Assembly (NCBI GenBank): GCA_051252415.1
Contig: JBPOGA010000002.1
Span: forward strand, 186,001 to 250,000
DNA: 64,000 nt
Direction: 5' to 3'
DNA from: JBPOFY01 sp051252415
GTDB lineage: Bacteria > Verrucomicrobiota > Verrucomicrobiia > Opitutales > Coraliomargaritaceae
Position numbers and translations under genes: made by a program. This document shows positions 33,140 to 40,757 of the stretch, one piece after another; position 1 is the stretch's first letter; each line of letters begins with the position of its first letter. The notes beneath the pieces are model-generated. The model made no database searches and was not told the DNA's origin. It saw only the letters and a list, made by a program, of their open reading frames with translations.

Positions 33140-34675
33140 ATGAGCACACGCACTGTCCGACCATCCACTGGGCCTATTCTCAGCGAGCCAGATATCGTCT
33201 TAATTGGCGGTGGCATCATGAGCGCTACCCTCGGCATCATGCTCAAACGCCTGAATCCTGATTTCACCGTTCAGATCGTTGAGTCCTTACCTCGAGTCGC
33301 ACTTGAGAGCTCACATGCATGGAATAACGCCGGCACTGGACATGCGGCACTTTGCGAGCTCAACTACACGCCTCAGAAAGCAGATGGTAGTGTCGACATT
33401 TCGAAAGCAGTTCAGATCAACGAGCAGTTTGAAAATTCGAAGCATTTTTGGGCAACGCTAGTCAAAGAGGGGGTTATCAAAGATCCATCTGTTTTCATCA
33501 AACGTGTGCCGCACATGAGCTTCGTGCATGGCGAAGACGACCAAAAATTTCTACGTAATCGCTTCAATGCGATGCGTAAGCAGCACCTCTTCGGCGAGAT
33601 GGTTTATAGCGAAGATCATGCGACCATCAGTCGCTGGGCACCACTCCTCAACGAGGGGCGGCCGAGCGATGAGAAGATTGCCGCCACACGTGTAGAATCT
33701 GGCACGGACATCAATTTCGGAGCGCTGACACAACAGCTCATCGATCACCTCATCTCGCTTGATGGCGTCGAACTTGCCATGCAAGCCCGCGTCACAGACA
33801 TCGACCAAAAGAAGGACGGCCGCTGGCGCCTACTGATCGATAGTGAAGAGCAAGGTAAGTGTAAGCTTCGTGCGAAGTTCGCTTTTATCGGTGCAGGCGG
33901 CGGCTCACTACACCTATTGCAAAAGTCTGGCATTCCCGAAGGCCTCGGTTTTGGCGGATTCCCAGTAAGCGGACAATTCCTCGTCTGCACCGATCAAGAC
34001 GTCATCGAGAAGCATGCGGCGAAAGTTTATGGCAAAGCGGCTGTAGGCGCTCCACCCATGTCGGTGCCACACCTCGATACCCGTGTGATTGACGGTGAAA
34101 AGGCGCTGCTCTTTGGACCTTACGCAGGTTTCTCACCGAAGTTTCTCAAAGAAGGCTCGATGCTCGACCTCATTAAGTCAGTCAAACTTGATAACATATT
34201 ACCACTCCTCGCAGTGGGCCGCGACAATATGTCGTTAACTCAATACCTGATTAACGAATGCCGCAAATCACACGGCGACCGCGTCGAAGGCGTGCGTGAA
34301 TTTTTTCCGGACGCGACCGATGACACTTGGAAACTCGTTACTGCAGGCCAACGCGTGCAAATCATCAAAAAGAGTGCGGATAATACAGGTAAGTTAGAAT
34401 TCGGCACCGAAGTAGTCGCCGCTCAAGATGGCACAATTGCGGCGCTCCTGGGTGCATCACCCGGCGCATCAACTTCAATCTCGATTATCGTCGAAGTGCT
34501 GCACAAATGCTTTCCTAAAGAAATCGCCTCTGAAGACTGGCAGAACAAGCTCATTGAGATGCTTCCAGCTTACCAGAAAGACCTCGCAAACGATCAAGAA
34601 CTCTACCACGAGTTACGCTCGAAGGCCGACGCGCTCTTGAAGATATCTACTGAATATTCAAACACATCCAGCTAG
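33140..34675 (+). CDS. mqo: malate:quinone oxidoreductase
   Basis: 511 residues. FAD-dependent membrane-associated enzyme that oxidises malate to oxaloacetate and reduces quinone, replacing or assisting NAD-linked malate dehydrogenase in the TCA cycle. The dinucleotide motif is VLIGGGIMSATLGIML near residue 20. Family phrases include HAWNNAGTGHAALCELNYTP, GTDINFGALTQQL, FIGAGGGSLHLLQKSGIPE, GFPVSGQFL and FGPYAGFSPKFLK. Its TAG stop sits in the palindrome CTAG shared with the convergent Ig-like ORF. Confidence 0.95.
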   Translation: MSTRTVRPSTGPILSEPDIVLIGGGIMSATLGIMLKRLNPDFTVQIVESLPRVALESSHAWNNAGTGHAALCELNYTPQKADGSVDISKAVQINEQFENSKHFWATLVKEGVIKDPSVFIKRVPHMSFVHGEDDQKFLRNRFNAMRKQHLFGEMVYSEDHATISRWAPLLNEGRPSDEKIAATRVESGTDINFGALTQQLIDHLISLDGVELAMQARVTDIDQKKDGRWRLLIDSEEQGKCKLRAKFAFIGAGGGSLHLLQKSGIPEGLGFGGFPVSGQFLVCTDQDVIEKHAAKVYGKAAVGAPPMSVPHLDTRVIDGEKALLFGPYAGFSPKFLKEGSMLDLIKSVKLDNILPLLAVGRDNMSLTQYLINECRKSHGDRVEGVREFFPDATDDTWKLVTAGQRVQIIKKSADNTGKLEFGTEVVAAQDGTIAALLGASPGASTSISIIVEVLHKCFPKEIASEDWQNKLIEMLPAYQKDLANDQELYHELRSKADALLKISTEYSNTSS

Positions 34676-35013
34676 GCTGCTAGTGTAGATAAATCCACCA
34701 CCAAGACATCAAAACTGGTGGCCATCGCAACTCCTGCAATATCAACCGCACGGACAGCAATTCTCGTGCGCGTCCCTGAACTCGCATTGGTGTCGGCAAT
34801 AAGAAACAGCATTCCATCGGAGGTAATCGAATCCACCGCCACGACACCTGCACGCTCGACCTCGACTTCATAGTCGAGATCCCACGCCCCGAAAAGCGCG
34901 TTGAGATCAATCAAATGCGGCAGGTAGAAATCTGACAGTTCAATCTCAATTAAGTCCAGTGTCGTGATAGGTTCAGTCATCGTCGTATCCATTATTCGTG
35001 TATAGTTAGTCAT
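34672..35013 (-). CDS. small Ig/cadherin-like domain protein, hypothetical
   Basis: 113 residues. The core (LIEIELSDFYLPHLIDLNALFGAWDLDYEVEVERAGVV... to ...RIAVRAVDIAGVAMATSFDVLVV) reads like one tandem-repeat domain of large surface adhesins: a DLN-Phe opener, the ITSDGMLFLIA strand and a terminal F-x-V-x-V strand. There is no signal peptide, so it is either a detached fragment of a larger protein or a cytoplasmic product. It is preceded by the shared TTCA promoter (35029-35061), which supports a real transcribed gene. Inner ATGs at 34992 and 34980 are alternative starts. Confidence 0.55.
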   Translation of the reverse strand: MTNYTRIMDTTMTEPITTLDLIEIELSDFYLPHLIDLNALFGAWDLDYEVEVERAGVVAVDSITSDGMLFLIADTNASSGTRTRIAVRAVDIAGVAMATSFDVLVVDLSTLAA

Positions 35014-35028
35014 TTATCTTACACAGGC

Positions 35029-35061
35029 ATACTACCACAGAGAAACTGAACATAAGATGAA
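35029..35061 (-). promoter_or_regulatory. TTCA-N7-TTCA-N12 promoter of the Ig-like gene
   Basis: On the minus strand: TTCA (35061-35058), TCTTATG, TTCA (35050-35047), 12 nt, TAGTAT (35034-35029). The predicted RNA start is near 35022, 9 nt before the ATG at 35013. Confidence 0.7.
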
Positions 35062-35081
35062 TGCTCAAGAAAAGTTTCCAT

Positions 35082-37823
35082 TCAATTCACCGATACCCGT
35101 GCACGATAGAATGCAACACCGACACCCACGTTAAATTCAATCGTTACAAACTCATAATCGTCGTCAATCGGATCAACATCAGTCACTTGAATCGCTGCAT
35201 CGCCAGTCAGTTCAAGCACATCCACCCAATCGACTGCATTCTGACTACACTCTATAATCACACTCACGCCCGCCCCTGCACCTTTCGGATGCACATAGGT
35301 CAACTGATAGCGACCACTCGCGGCATCTTGCTGTGCGCTCGGCATTCCGGAAATGCCTGACTCTATATCTGCATAACGGATACTAGTCTGCATGGGATCG
35401 CCCATCGAAAAAGCAAAGTAAAAGACATTTTCGACACCGTTTCCAGAAGTATCGGCATTGTCTTCAGAACCATCCGTATCCAGACCAACACTACCACGGT
35501 AGAGGTCTAATGGCGAATATTCCGCTACATACTCAAATGCACCTAAATCTAAAGTGCCAATCACTCGCGCGTTCTGATCGATATCATACGGCAACACCTC
35601 GCTTGTATCCAAATCGAGATCGAGATCATGCTCATCCAGCCCAAGATCACCGAATTGCCCAGTGGATAGAGCCGGCGAACTTATCGATAAGCGAAAATCA
35701 CCACCCGTCGATGCAGCGGCACTTGCCGCGAGCGGGATCAAAAAGTCGGGATCATTCAATGGATCGGTGCCATCTACATTTGTGCCTCCCGGATTCAACC
35801 CAGCAACTAAACTAGCGTCCTGCGCGGTCATACCATACACATCCACCGCAGTCGGCGCCCAATTTCCCCACACGATTGAATTCGCAACGGTGAAGGCACC
35901 CTCCGTAGTCAATGAAGAAAGACCGCCAGCGGACTCCGCGTCATCCAAAGTCGCATAGTTACCAGTGACGGTGCTATTCTCAATCGCCAGACTCAACGGT
36001 ATAAAGCCATTTTCAAATGACATCAACAGCACACCCCCTGCGCTCGATCCAACATTTCCCGACACCACACAATTGATCAACGTGGCATGGCTATCACCGA
36101 CACGAATCCCACCGACGCCTGAACGATATGCTAAATAGGCCAGGTTTCCCTGCACCCGACAAGACACCATGGTGAGGTCCACGACATACAGACTGATCGC
36201 CCCCGCAGAGTTTCCGACATTACCGTAAAGTTCGCAGTCGATCATATCGAGACTGGTCGTATACGCATTCACACCGCCAACGGTCGATCCGGAGTTACCC
36301 CGAATCACGCAAGAGCGAAGCACGCCCCCGCCGACATAAGCTCCCGAACCACCGCTCGCGGCAGTAATGATAAAGCCATCAAGCACTGAGTCGCCACTAT
36401 AGACACCGCGAACCACCGTATATGTATTATTACCAACCACATTATTCTGCGGGTCATCCAGAATGACTCCATTCACCGTGCTGTCATTCTGATCAATATC
36501 ACCAGAGAGGATGGTGCGATTCACTTTCGGCAAGCGCTCATCACGCTGTGTTTCGCCTCCAGAAAATCCACCATACACTGGGATGTTCGCGCTCAACTGA
36601 AAATCTTCTGATCGATTATCGGCAGATACTGACGCCACCCCAGCAACCGCTTCATCAGGATAGTAGCGTCCTTTAGCGACCCATATTTCATCGAAAGTGA
36701 CAGCCGCCGCAAGGGCATCTTGCAAGTCAGCGTAAGCAGTCGCCCAACTCTCGCCATCCTGCGCAAGCGCTGCCGCTGGCGTATTCATATTCACATACAC
36801 AATCTGCGCCACACGATCCGTTATGGTGATTGTAAACGTCTTCGCGAGCGACTGATTATTCGTCGCCCCATCATCTGTCGCATACACAGTGACGGTTGCC
36901 TCACCAGAGGCGCCCGCAGCTGATGCAAAGGTCAACGTTCCATCATTTGCAATACTCGGCTGCACACTGAACAATCCATTATTACTATTCACCACGGTGT
37001 AACCAACCAAGGACTGCCCGTCATTGTGGGCATTAAAACCCGTCGCATGGACATCTGAGTAAGCAGTAAAGTCCAAAGGGCGTTCAACATCACCGCCGAG
37101 CGTAAAGCGTGGCGCGATATCGCGGTCATCTGGCGCAGCAACCGCACTGCCATGCAGGTAGAGCCCCAAGTCTTTACCATCAATCATCTCAGGAACCTGC
37201 CCATTCGATTGTAACAGCATGGCTCCTGTCACAACCGTATCGGTCTGCGAGCCGGCCACTTGAAAGCTTTCTCCCTTCGAGTTCTTATTCGTAAAATACA
37301 CACCGTAAATTTTTTCGGCTTCAATAAAAACGGGCGTCTCCAAATTGAATTTCAAATGAGTCTGACGAAAGAAACTCGTATCACTCACGAACGCACCAGA
37401 GTCTTGCAGAATAATATTAGGCGTTACAAAAGCGGCCAATGGGTCGAGCTCCGAGCCTGCCTCCCACGTAGTTGCATCGTTACCATCTATGGACGGCTGC
37501 CACTCTACAATCGTCACCTCCCACTCGTCGTCGGGACCCAATACCCGAGTATTGGTATAGTCTTTGTATCGCAACACCAGGTATTCCAGCGACCACCCAG
37601 CTTCGCCTCCTCCAGGCACACGCGTCACGATGGTCTGCCCACGCAGGGCATCCACAGAGTCGTCCTCTATCGTCGCCACGTCGAAGACTGAGCTCCCAGC
37701 GCTATAAATCGAATAATCATAGCCACTGACCTGCTCTAAAGTCAGCGCAGCAAAACAGGAAAAGCATGAGAGTAAGTATGCGCAGAGTATAACGGCAGCA
37801 CGAGAAATAGGGATGTGTATCAT
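35082..37823 (-). CDS. secreted right-handed beta-helix protein (choice-of-anchor-Q type)
   Basis: 913 residues from the ATG at 37823 (MIHIPISRAAVILC), which opens a Sec signal ending near CFSCFA; a GTG lies two codons upstream. In order: a beta-sandwich N-terminal domain, a cadherin-like segment (SIANDGTLTFASAAGASGEATVTVYATDD), then a pectate-lyase-like beta-helix opening with IVYVNMNTPAAALAQDGESWATAYADLQDAL and containing many short SGN/NG strands (GGVLRSCVIRGNSGS, MIDCELYGNVGN). A C-terminal region (DLDLDTSEVLPYDIDQNARV...) ends in an Ig-like domain. It is probably cell-surface or extracellular; a polysaccharide or adhesion role is plausible but no catalytic motif is seen. It is preceded by a TTCA promoter. 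Confidence 0.85.
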   Translation of the reverse strand: MIHIPISRAAVILCAYLLSCFSCFAALTLEQVSGYDYSIYSAGSSVFDVATIEDDSVDALRGQTIVTRVPGGGEAGWSLEYLVLRYKDYTNTRVLGPDDEWEVTIVEWQPSIDGNDATTWEAGSELDPLAAFVTPNIILQDSGAFVSDTSFFRQTHLKFNLETPVFIEAEKIYGVYFTNKNSKGESFQVAGSQTDTVVTGAMLLQSNGQVPEMIDGKDLGLYLHGSAVAAPDDRDIAPRFTLGGDVERPLDFTAYSDVHATGFNAHNDGQSLVGYTVVNSNNGLFSVQPSIANDGTLTFASAAGASGEATVTVYATDDGATNNQSLAKTFTITITDRVAQIVYVNMNTPAAALAQDGESWATAYADLQDALAAAVTFDEIWVAKGRYYPDEAVAGVASVSADNRSEDFQLSANIPVYGGFSGGETQRDERLPKVNRTILSGDIDQNDSTVNGVILDDPQNNVVGNNTYTVVRGVYSGDSVLDGFIITAASGGSGAYVGGGVLRSCVIRGNSGSTVGGVNAYTTSLDMIDCELYGNVGNSAGAISLYVVDLTMVSCRVQGNLAYLAYRSGVGGIRVGDSHATLINCVVSGNVGSSAGGVLLMSFENGFIPLSLAIENSTVTGNYATLDDAESAGGLSSLTTEGAFTVANSIVWGNWAPTAVDVYGMTAQDASLVAGLNPGGTNVDGTDPLNDPDFLIPLAASAAASTGGDFRLSISSPALSTGQFGDLGLDEHDLDLDLDTSEVLPYDIDQNARVIGTLDLGAFEYVAEYSPLDLYRGSVGLDTDGSEDNADTSGNGVENVFYFAFSMGDPMQTSIRYADIESGISGMPSAQQDAASGRYQLTYVHPKGAGAGVSVIIECSQNAVDWVDVLELTGDAAIQVTDVDPIDDDYEFVTIEFNVGVGVAFYRARVSVN

Positions 37824-37829
37824 GCACAC

Positions 37830-37862
37830 ACTATACTGAAACCAAACTGAACCTCAGATGAA
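37830..37862 (-). promoter_or_regulatory. TTCA-N7-TTCA-N12 promoter of the beta-helix gene
   Basis: On the minus strand: TTCA (37862-37859), TCTGAGG, TTCA (37851-37848), 12 nt, TATAGT (37835-37830). A third TTCA (37840-37837) keeps the 11-bp phase, so three half-sites lie in register. RNA would start at about 37823, the A of the ATG. Confidence 0.75.
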
Positions 37863-37916
37863 CTTACGTGCGTATCACTAAACTTTTACGACACCTGTGA
37901 ATAAATACAGCACGCG

Positions 37917-37949
37917 TTCACCTCTTGTTCATATTTCTCATGCTAAGAT
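37917..37949 (+). promoter_or_regulatory. TTCA-N7-TTCA-N12 promoter of the response regulator
   Basis: TTCA (37917-37920), CCTCTTG, TTCA (37928-37931), 12 nt, TAAGAT (37944-37949). It faces the two-component genes and implies autoregulation. A leader of about 50-100 nt follows, depending on the start chosen. Confidence 0.65.
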
Positions 37950-38057
37950 GTCATCATACCGCTCAATTATTTAGTGCAAATCACTCTAGCCCGCTACATT
38001 CTCATGAATTCACAACCACTCATACCTATTGATTGCGAAAGCAGCCCGATTAAACTT

Positions 38058-38717
38058 ATGCGAATTCTAGTTATCGAAGATGAATCCGAACTCCGAAAAA
38101 CGGTTATCGAAACATTGCGCGAAGAAGGCTTTGCCGCAGACGGCGCTAGCGATGGCGAAGAAGGCCTCTATAAAGCGTTGCATTGGGATTACGACGCTGT
38201 GCTGCTGGATATCATGCTACCAAAGATGAATGGCTGGGAAGTGCTACAAGCCATACGTGGCAAGAAAAACACCCCCGTAATGATGCTCACCGCGCGCGAT
38301 GCTGTTGAAGATCGAATCAAAGGACTCGACCAAGGAGCGGACGACTACCTACCCAAACCATTCGACCTCTCCGAAATGGTCGCTCGCACCAGAGCCATTG
38401 CACGACGCACCAGCGGCGATGCCAACCCACACCTTCGCATTCGTGACGTGGTGATCAACACCTCCAGTCGCGTAGTGACCAAAGCAGGCGCGCCAGTTGA
38501 ACTCACTGCGCGCGAATATGCACTCGCAGAGCTGTTTGTTCGCAAGGCCGATATGATTGTGACCCGCGGCTACATTTACGACCACCTCTTCGATGAAAAC
38601 GAAGACAGCCTGTCAAATATGCTCGATGTCTATATCTACAAGCTCCGCCAAAAACTGGGCAAAGACTTCATACAAACACGGCGCGGCCATGGCTACATCG
38701 TCACAACTCCCCAGTAA
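38058..38717 (+). CDS. OmpR/PhoB family response regulator
   Basis: 219 residues from MRILVIEDESELRK (ATG 38058), the normal receiver start; the frame extends to 37974, with another ATG at 38007. The receiver domain has the acidic pocket E7-D8, phosphoacceptor Asp51 (DAVLLDIMLP), Thr in MMLTARD and Lys in YLPKPF. The winged-helix DNA-binding domain has ELTAREYALAELFVRK, SNMLDVYIYKLRQKLG and RGHGYIV. OmpR-family regulators bind direct repeats with ~11-bp period near -35 elements, which is what four nearby promoters contain. The kinase gene begins 2 nt after its stop. Confidence 0.95.
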   Translation: MRILVIEDESELRKTVIETLREEGFAADGASDGEEGLYKALHWDYDAVLLDIMLPKMNGWEVLQAIRGKKNTPVMMLTARDAVEDRIKGLDQGADDYLPKPFDLSEMVARTRAIARRTSGDANPHLRIRDVVINTSSRVVTKAGAPVELTAREYALAELFVRKADMIVTRGYIYDHLFDENEDSLSNMLDVYIYKLRQKLGKDFIQTRRGHGYIVTTPQ

Positions 38718-38719
38718 GC

Positions 38720-40192
38720 ATGCTCGGCAAGTCGATACAGTCTAGAATCCAGATCTGGCACACCACTCTGCTTACATGCATTACTGGCGGCCTACTCATC
38801 GCATTCTATATTCACGAAAAGGAAATACTGCACCGCGCCTTTGACAACACTCTCATGGCGCCGATCACTGCGCTCATTCCGCACTTCGCGCCAGAGCCAC
38901 CAGAACATCCAGAGGGCATCAGAGGCCCCGGCGGCCCAAACCAAGAGACCTCGCGAAGAGCCAGAAATCCGCTGGGGCCGGGACCAGGGCACCGTGCCGC
39001 CTTTCAAGGAGAAACCGAAGACGAACGACTTGAACGACAAAATCGCGCGGCGGAAGGAGTGATTAAAGAAGGCCTCTACATCGCAGCACTCAAGAACGAC
39101 GGCAGCATCTACTATGCTTCAAGCAACGCACCTGAAGTCATACCTCTGCCGGCAGATGCACTCAGTGAAAAACTGCGCAATGTCGCACTCAGGACCGTGG
39201 GGGAGAACCGGGAGTGCATCCATATGGCTCCAGGGCGAGCCAGTATTATTATCGGCGCATCCATGAGCAAATTAGATGCTCAACTCCAACAACTCCAGTG
39301 GACCCTGCTAGGCATCGGCATCGGCATAGTATTTTTTGGCTATATTGTTGGTCGACTGCTGGTCGGCAAATCACTCAAGCCGATCCAGTCCATTTCTGAA
39401 ACGGCTACAGATATTGCCGCGGGTGACCTCTCAAAACGTATCGACTTAAACGAAACCGACTCCGAACTCGGACAATTGGGCAAGGTGCTCAACGAGACCT
39501 TTGGAAAACTCGAAAATGCCTTCGACCAACAAGTTCGCTTCACCGCCGATGCGTCGCATGAATTGCGCACCCCCGTCGCAGTCATCCTCGCAAAGTGTCA
39601 ATTCGCACTACGACGTGATCGTGAACCAGAAAAATACATCGAGGCTTTAGCTACCTGCGAAACCTCGGCACAGCATATACGCAATCTGACTGAATCACTA
39701 CTGGAACTCTCCAAAGTCGACTCAGGCGAATTTCAAATCCTTAAGCGCGACAGTGATCTTAAGGAAATCGGCACAAGCAGCATTCATATGCTGAGCACGC
39801 TCGCCGAGCAAAAGCAGATCCAACTTAACAACGAACTATCGCCAGCAGCCTGCAAAGTCGACCCCGACCGGATCCATCAAGTGGCGATTAACCTAATCAG
39901 CAATGCGATCAAATACACGGGTGAAGGTGGCGTCGTTTCCGTGAAAACATACTCCGTCAAAAATGAATGCTTCCTAGAAGTTAAAGATACTGGATCTGGA
40001 ATCAAAGAAGCCGACATCCAAAATTTATTCGATCGTTTCTACCGTGTGAACACCGAACGCAGCGAAGACCGACGCAGCACAGGACTGGGCCTCGCGATCA
40101 GCAAAGCAATCATACTTGCTCATGGCGGTGATATACTCGTCAGCAGCGAACTCGGCAAAGGCAGCTGCTTTACCGTGCGACTGCCCGCTTAA
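38720..40192 (+). CDS. sensor histidine kinase
   Basis: 490 residues. First membrane helix at ~14-31; then a periplasmic sensor region of ~160 residues that is unusually rich in Pro, Gly and Arg (PEPPEHPEGIRGPGGPN, RNPLGPGPG) followed by a more ordered part (YIAALKNDGSIYYASS); second helix ~194-212; HAMP ~210-262; dimerisation/phosphoacceptor motif FTADASHELRTP with His280; ATPase with N box (INLISNAIKYT), DTGSGI and GLGLAIS. It partners the response regulator immediately upstream. The signal is not known. Its TAA overlaps the convergent DUF2237 stop by 4 nt. Confidence 0.95.
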   Translation: MLGKSIQSRIQIWHTTLLTCITGGLLIAFYIHEKEILHRAFDNTLMAPITALIPHFAPEPPEHPEGIRGPGGPNQETSRRARNPLGPGPGHRAAFQGETEDERLERQNRAAEGVIKEGLYIAALKNDGSIYYASSNAPEVIPLPADALSEKLRNVALRTVGENRECIHMAPGRASIIIGASMSKLDAQLQQLQWTLLGIGIGIVFFGYIVGRLLVGKSLKPIQSISETATDIAAGDLSKRIDLNETDSELGQLGKVLNETFGKLENAFDQQVRFTADASHELRTPVAVILAKCQFALRRDREPEKYIEALATCETSAQHIRNLTESLLELSKVDSGEFQILKRDSDLKEIGTSSIHMLSTLAEQKQIQLNNELSPAACKVDPDRIHQVAINLISNAIKYTGEGGVVSVKTYSVKNECFLEVKDTGSGIKEADIQNLFDRFYRVNTERSEDRRSTGLGLAISKAIILAHGGDILVSSELGKGSCFTVRLPA

Positions 40193-40548
40193 CCCACCGC
40201 ATAACTCTTCAAAATATCGAGATCGACGAACTCCAAGACGGAGGTATGTGTCGCAGATAGTTTAATACGTGGCGCCACACCCGCCTCATGCGCTTCGATC
40301 CAACGCGACAAGCAAAGGCACCAGAAATCCCCATGCTGCAAACCAGGGAAGCCATACGAAGGCATCGGTGTGCTTAGGTCATTACCGCATTCTTTGCTAT
40401 ACCCGAGAAAGGTCTCCGTCATCTGCACACAAACCATGTGCATGCCCTTGTCGTCACCACAGGTGTCACACTTCCCATTGCGAAAGTAACCCGTCATCGG
40501 ACTCTCGCTGCATGTAATTAATTCGCCGCCTAAGACATTTTTAGCCAT
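40189..40548 (-). CDS. DUF2237 family protein
   Basis: 119 residues. The family pattern is clear: NVLGGELITCSESPMTGYFRNGKC, DKGMHMVCVQMTETFLGYSKECGNDLSTP, FPGLQHGDFWCLCLSRWIEAHEAG. Conserved Cys and His residues (C-x2-C after NGK, H of GMHMVC, CLC) suggest a metal or redox site. The biochemical role is not known to me. The stop shares a TTAA palindrome with the kinase gene. Confidence 0.9.
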   Translation of the reverse strand: MAKNVLGGELITCSESPMTGYFRNGKCDTCGDDKGMHMVCVQMTETFLGYSKECGNDLSTPMPSYGFPGLQHGDFWCLCLSRWIEAHEAGVAPRIKLSATHTSVLEFVDLDILKSYAVG

Positions 40549-40636
40549 GGGCTGAAACTTACAGGATCGTTCACAATGTCAAATTCAGGCAATCAGCGGA
40601 CAAATCTGCCCCGAGCGAGAGCAGAATTAGACTAAG

Positions 40637-40661
40637 CTGGCAGTGCAAAGGGCACTGCCAG
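40637..40661. repeat. perfect 10-bp hairpin in the DUF2237/LRR intergenic region
   Basis: CTGGCAGTGC, loop AAAGG, GCACTGCCAG. It has no T-run on either side and no GTAG signature, so it is neither a standard terminator nor a clear REP. Confidence 0.7.
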
Positions 40662-40713
40662 TCGCAGAGTCTTCAATTTCGCTGCAGCAGCCCATCTAAA
40701 TAATCAGCGTGGA

Positions 40714-40746
40714 TTCATCTTACATTCATGTCGCGTGCTGTATAAA
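40714..40746 (+). promoter_or_regulatory. TTCA-N7-TTCA-N12 promoter of the LRR gene
   Basis: TTCA (40714-40717), TCTTACA, TTCA (40725-40728), 12 nt, TATAAA (40741-40746). RNA would start near 40753, about 5 nt before the ATG at 40758. The first half-site and following bases (TTCATCTTA) are identical to the Ig-like gene promoter. Confidence 0.75.
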
Positions 40747-40757
40747 CGCTCATACAT

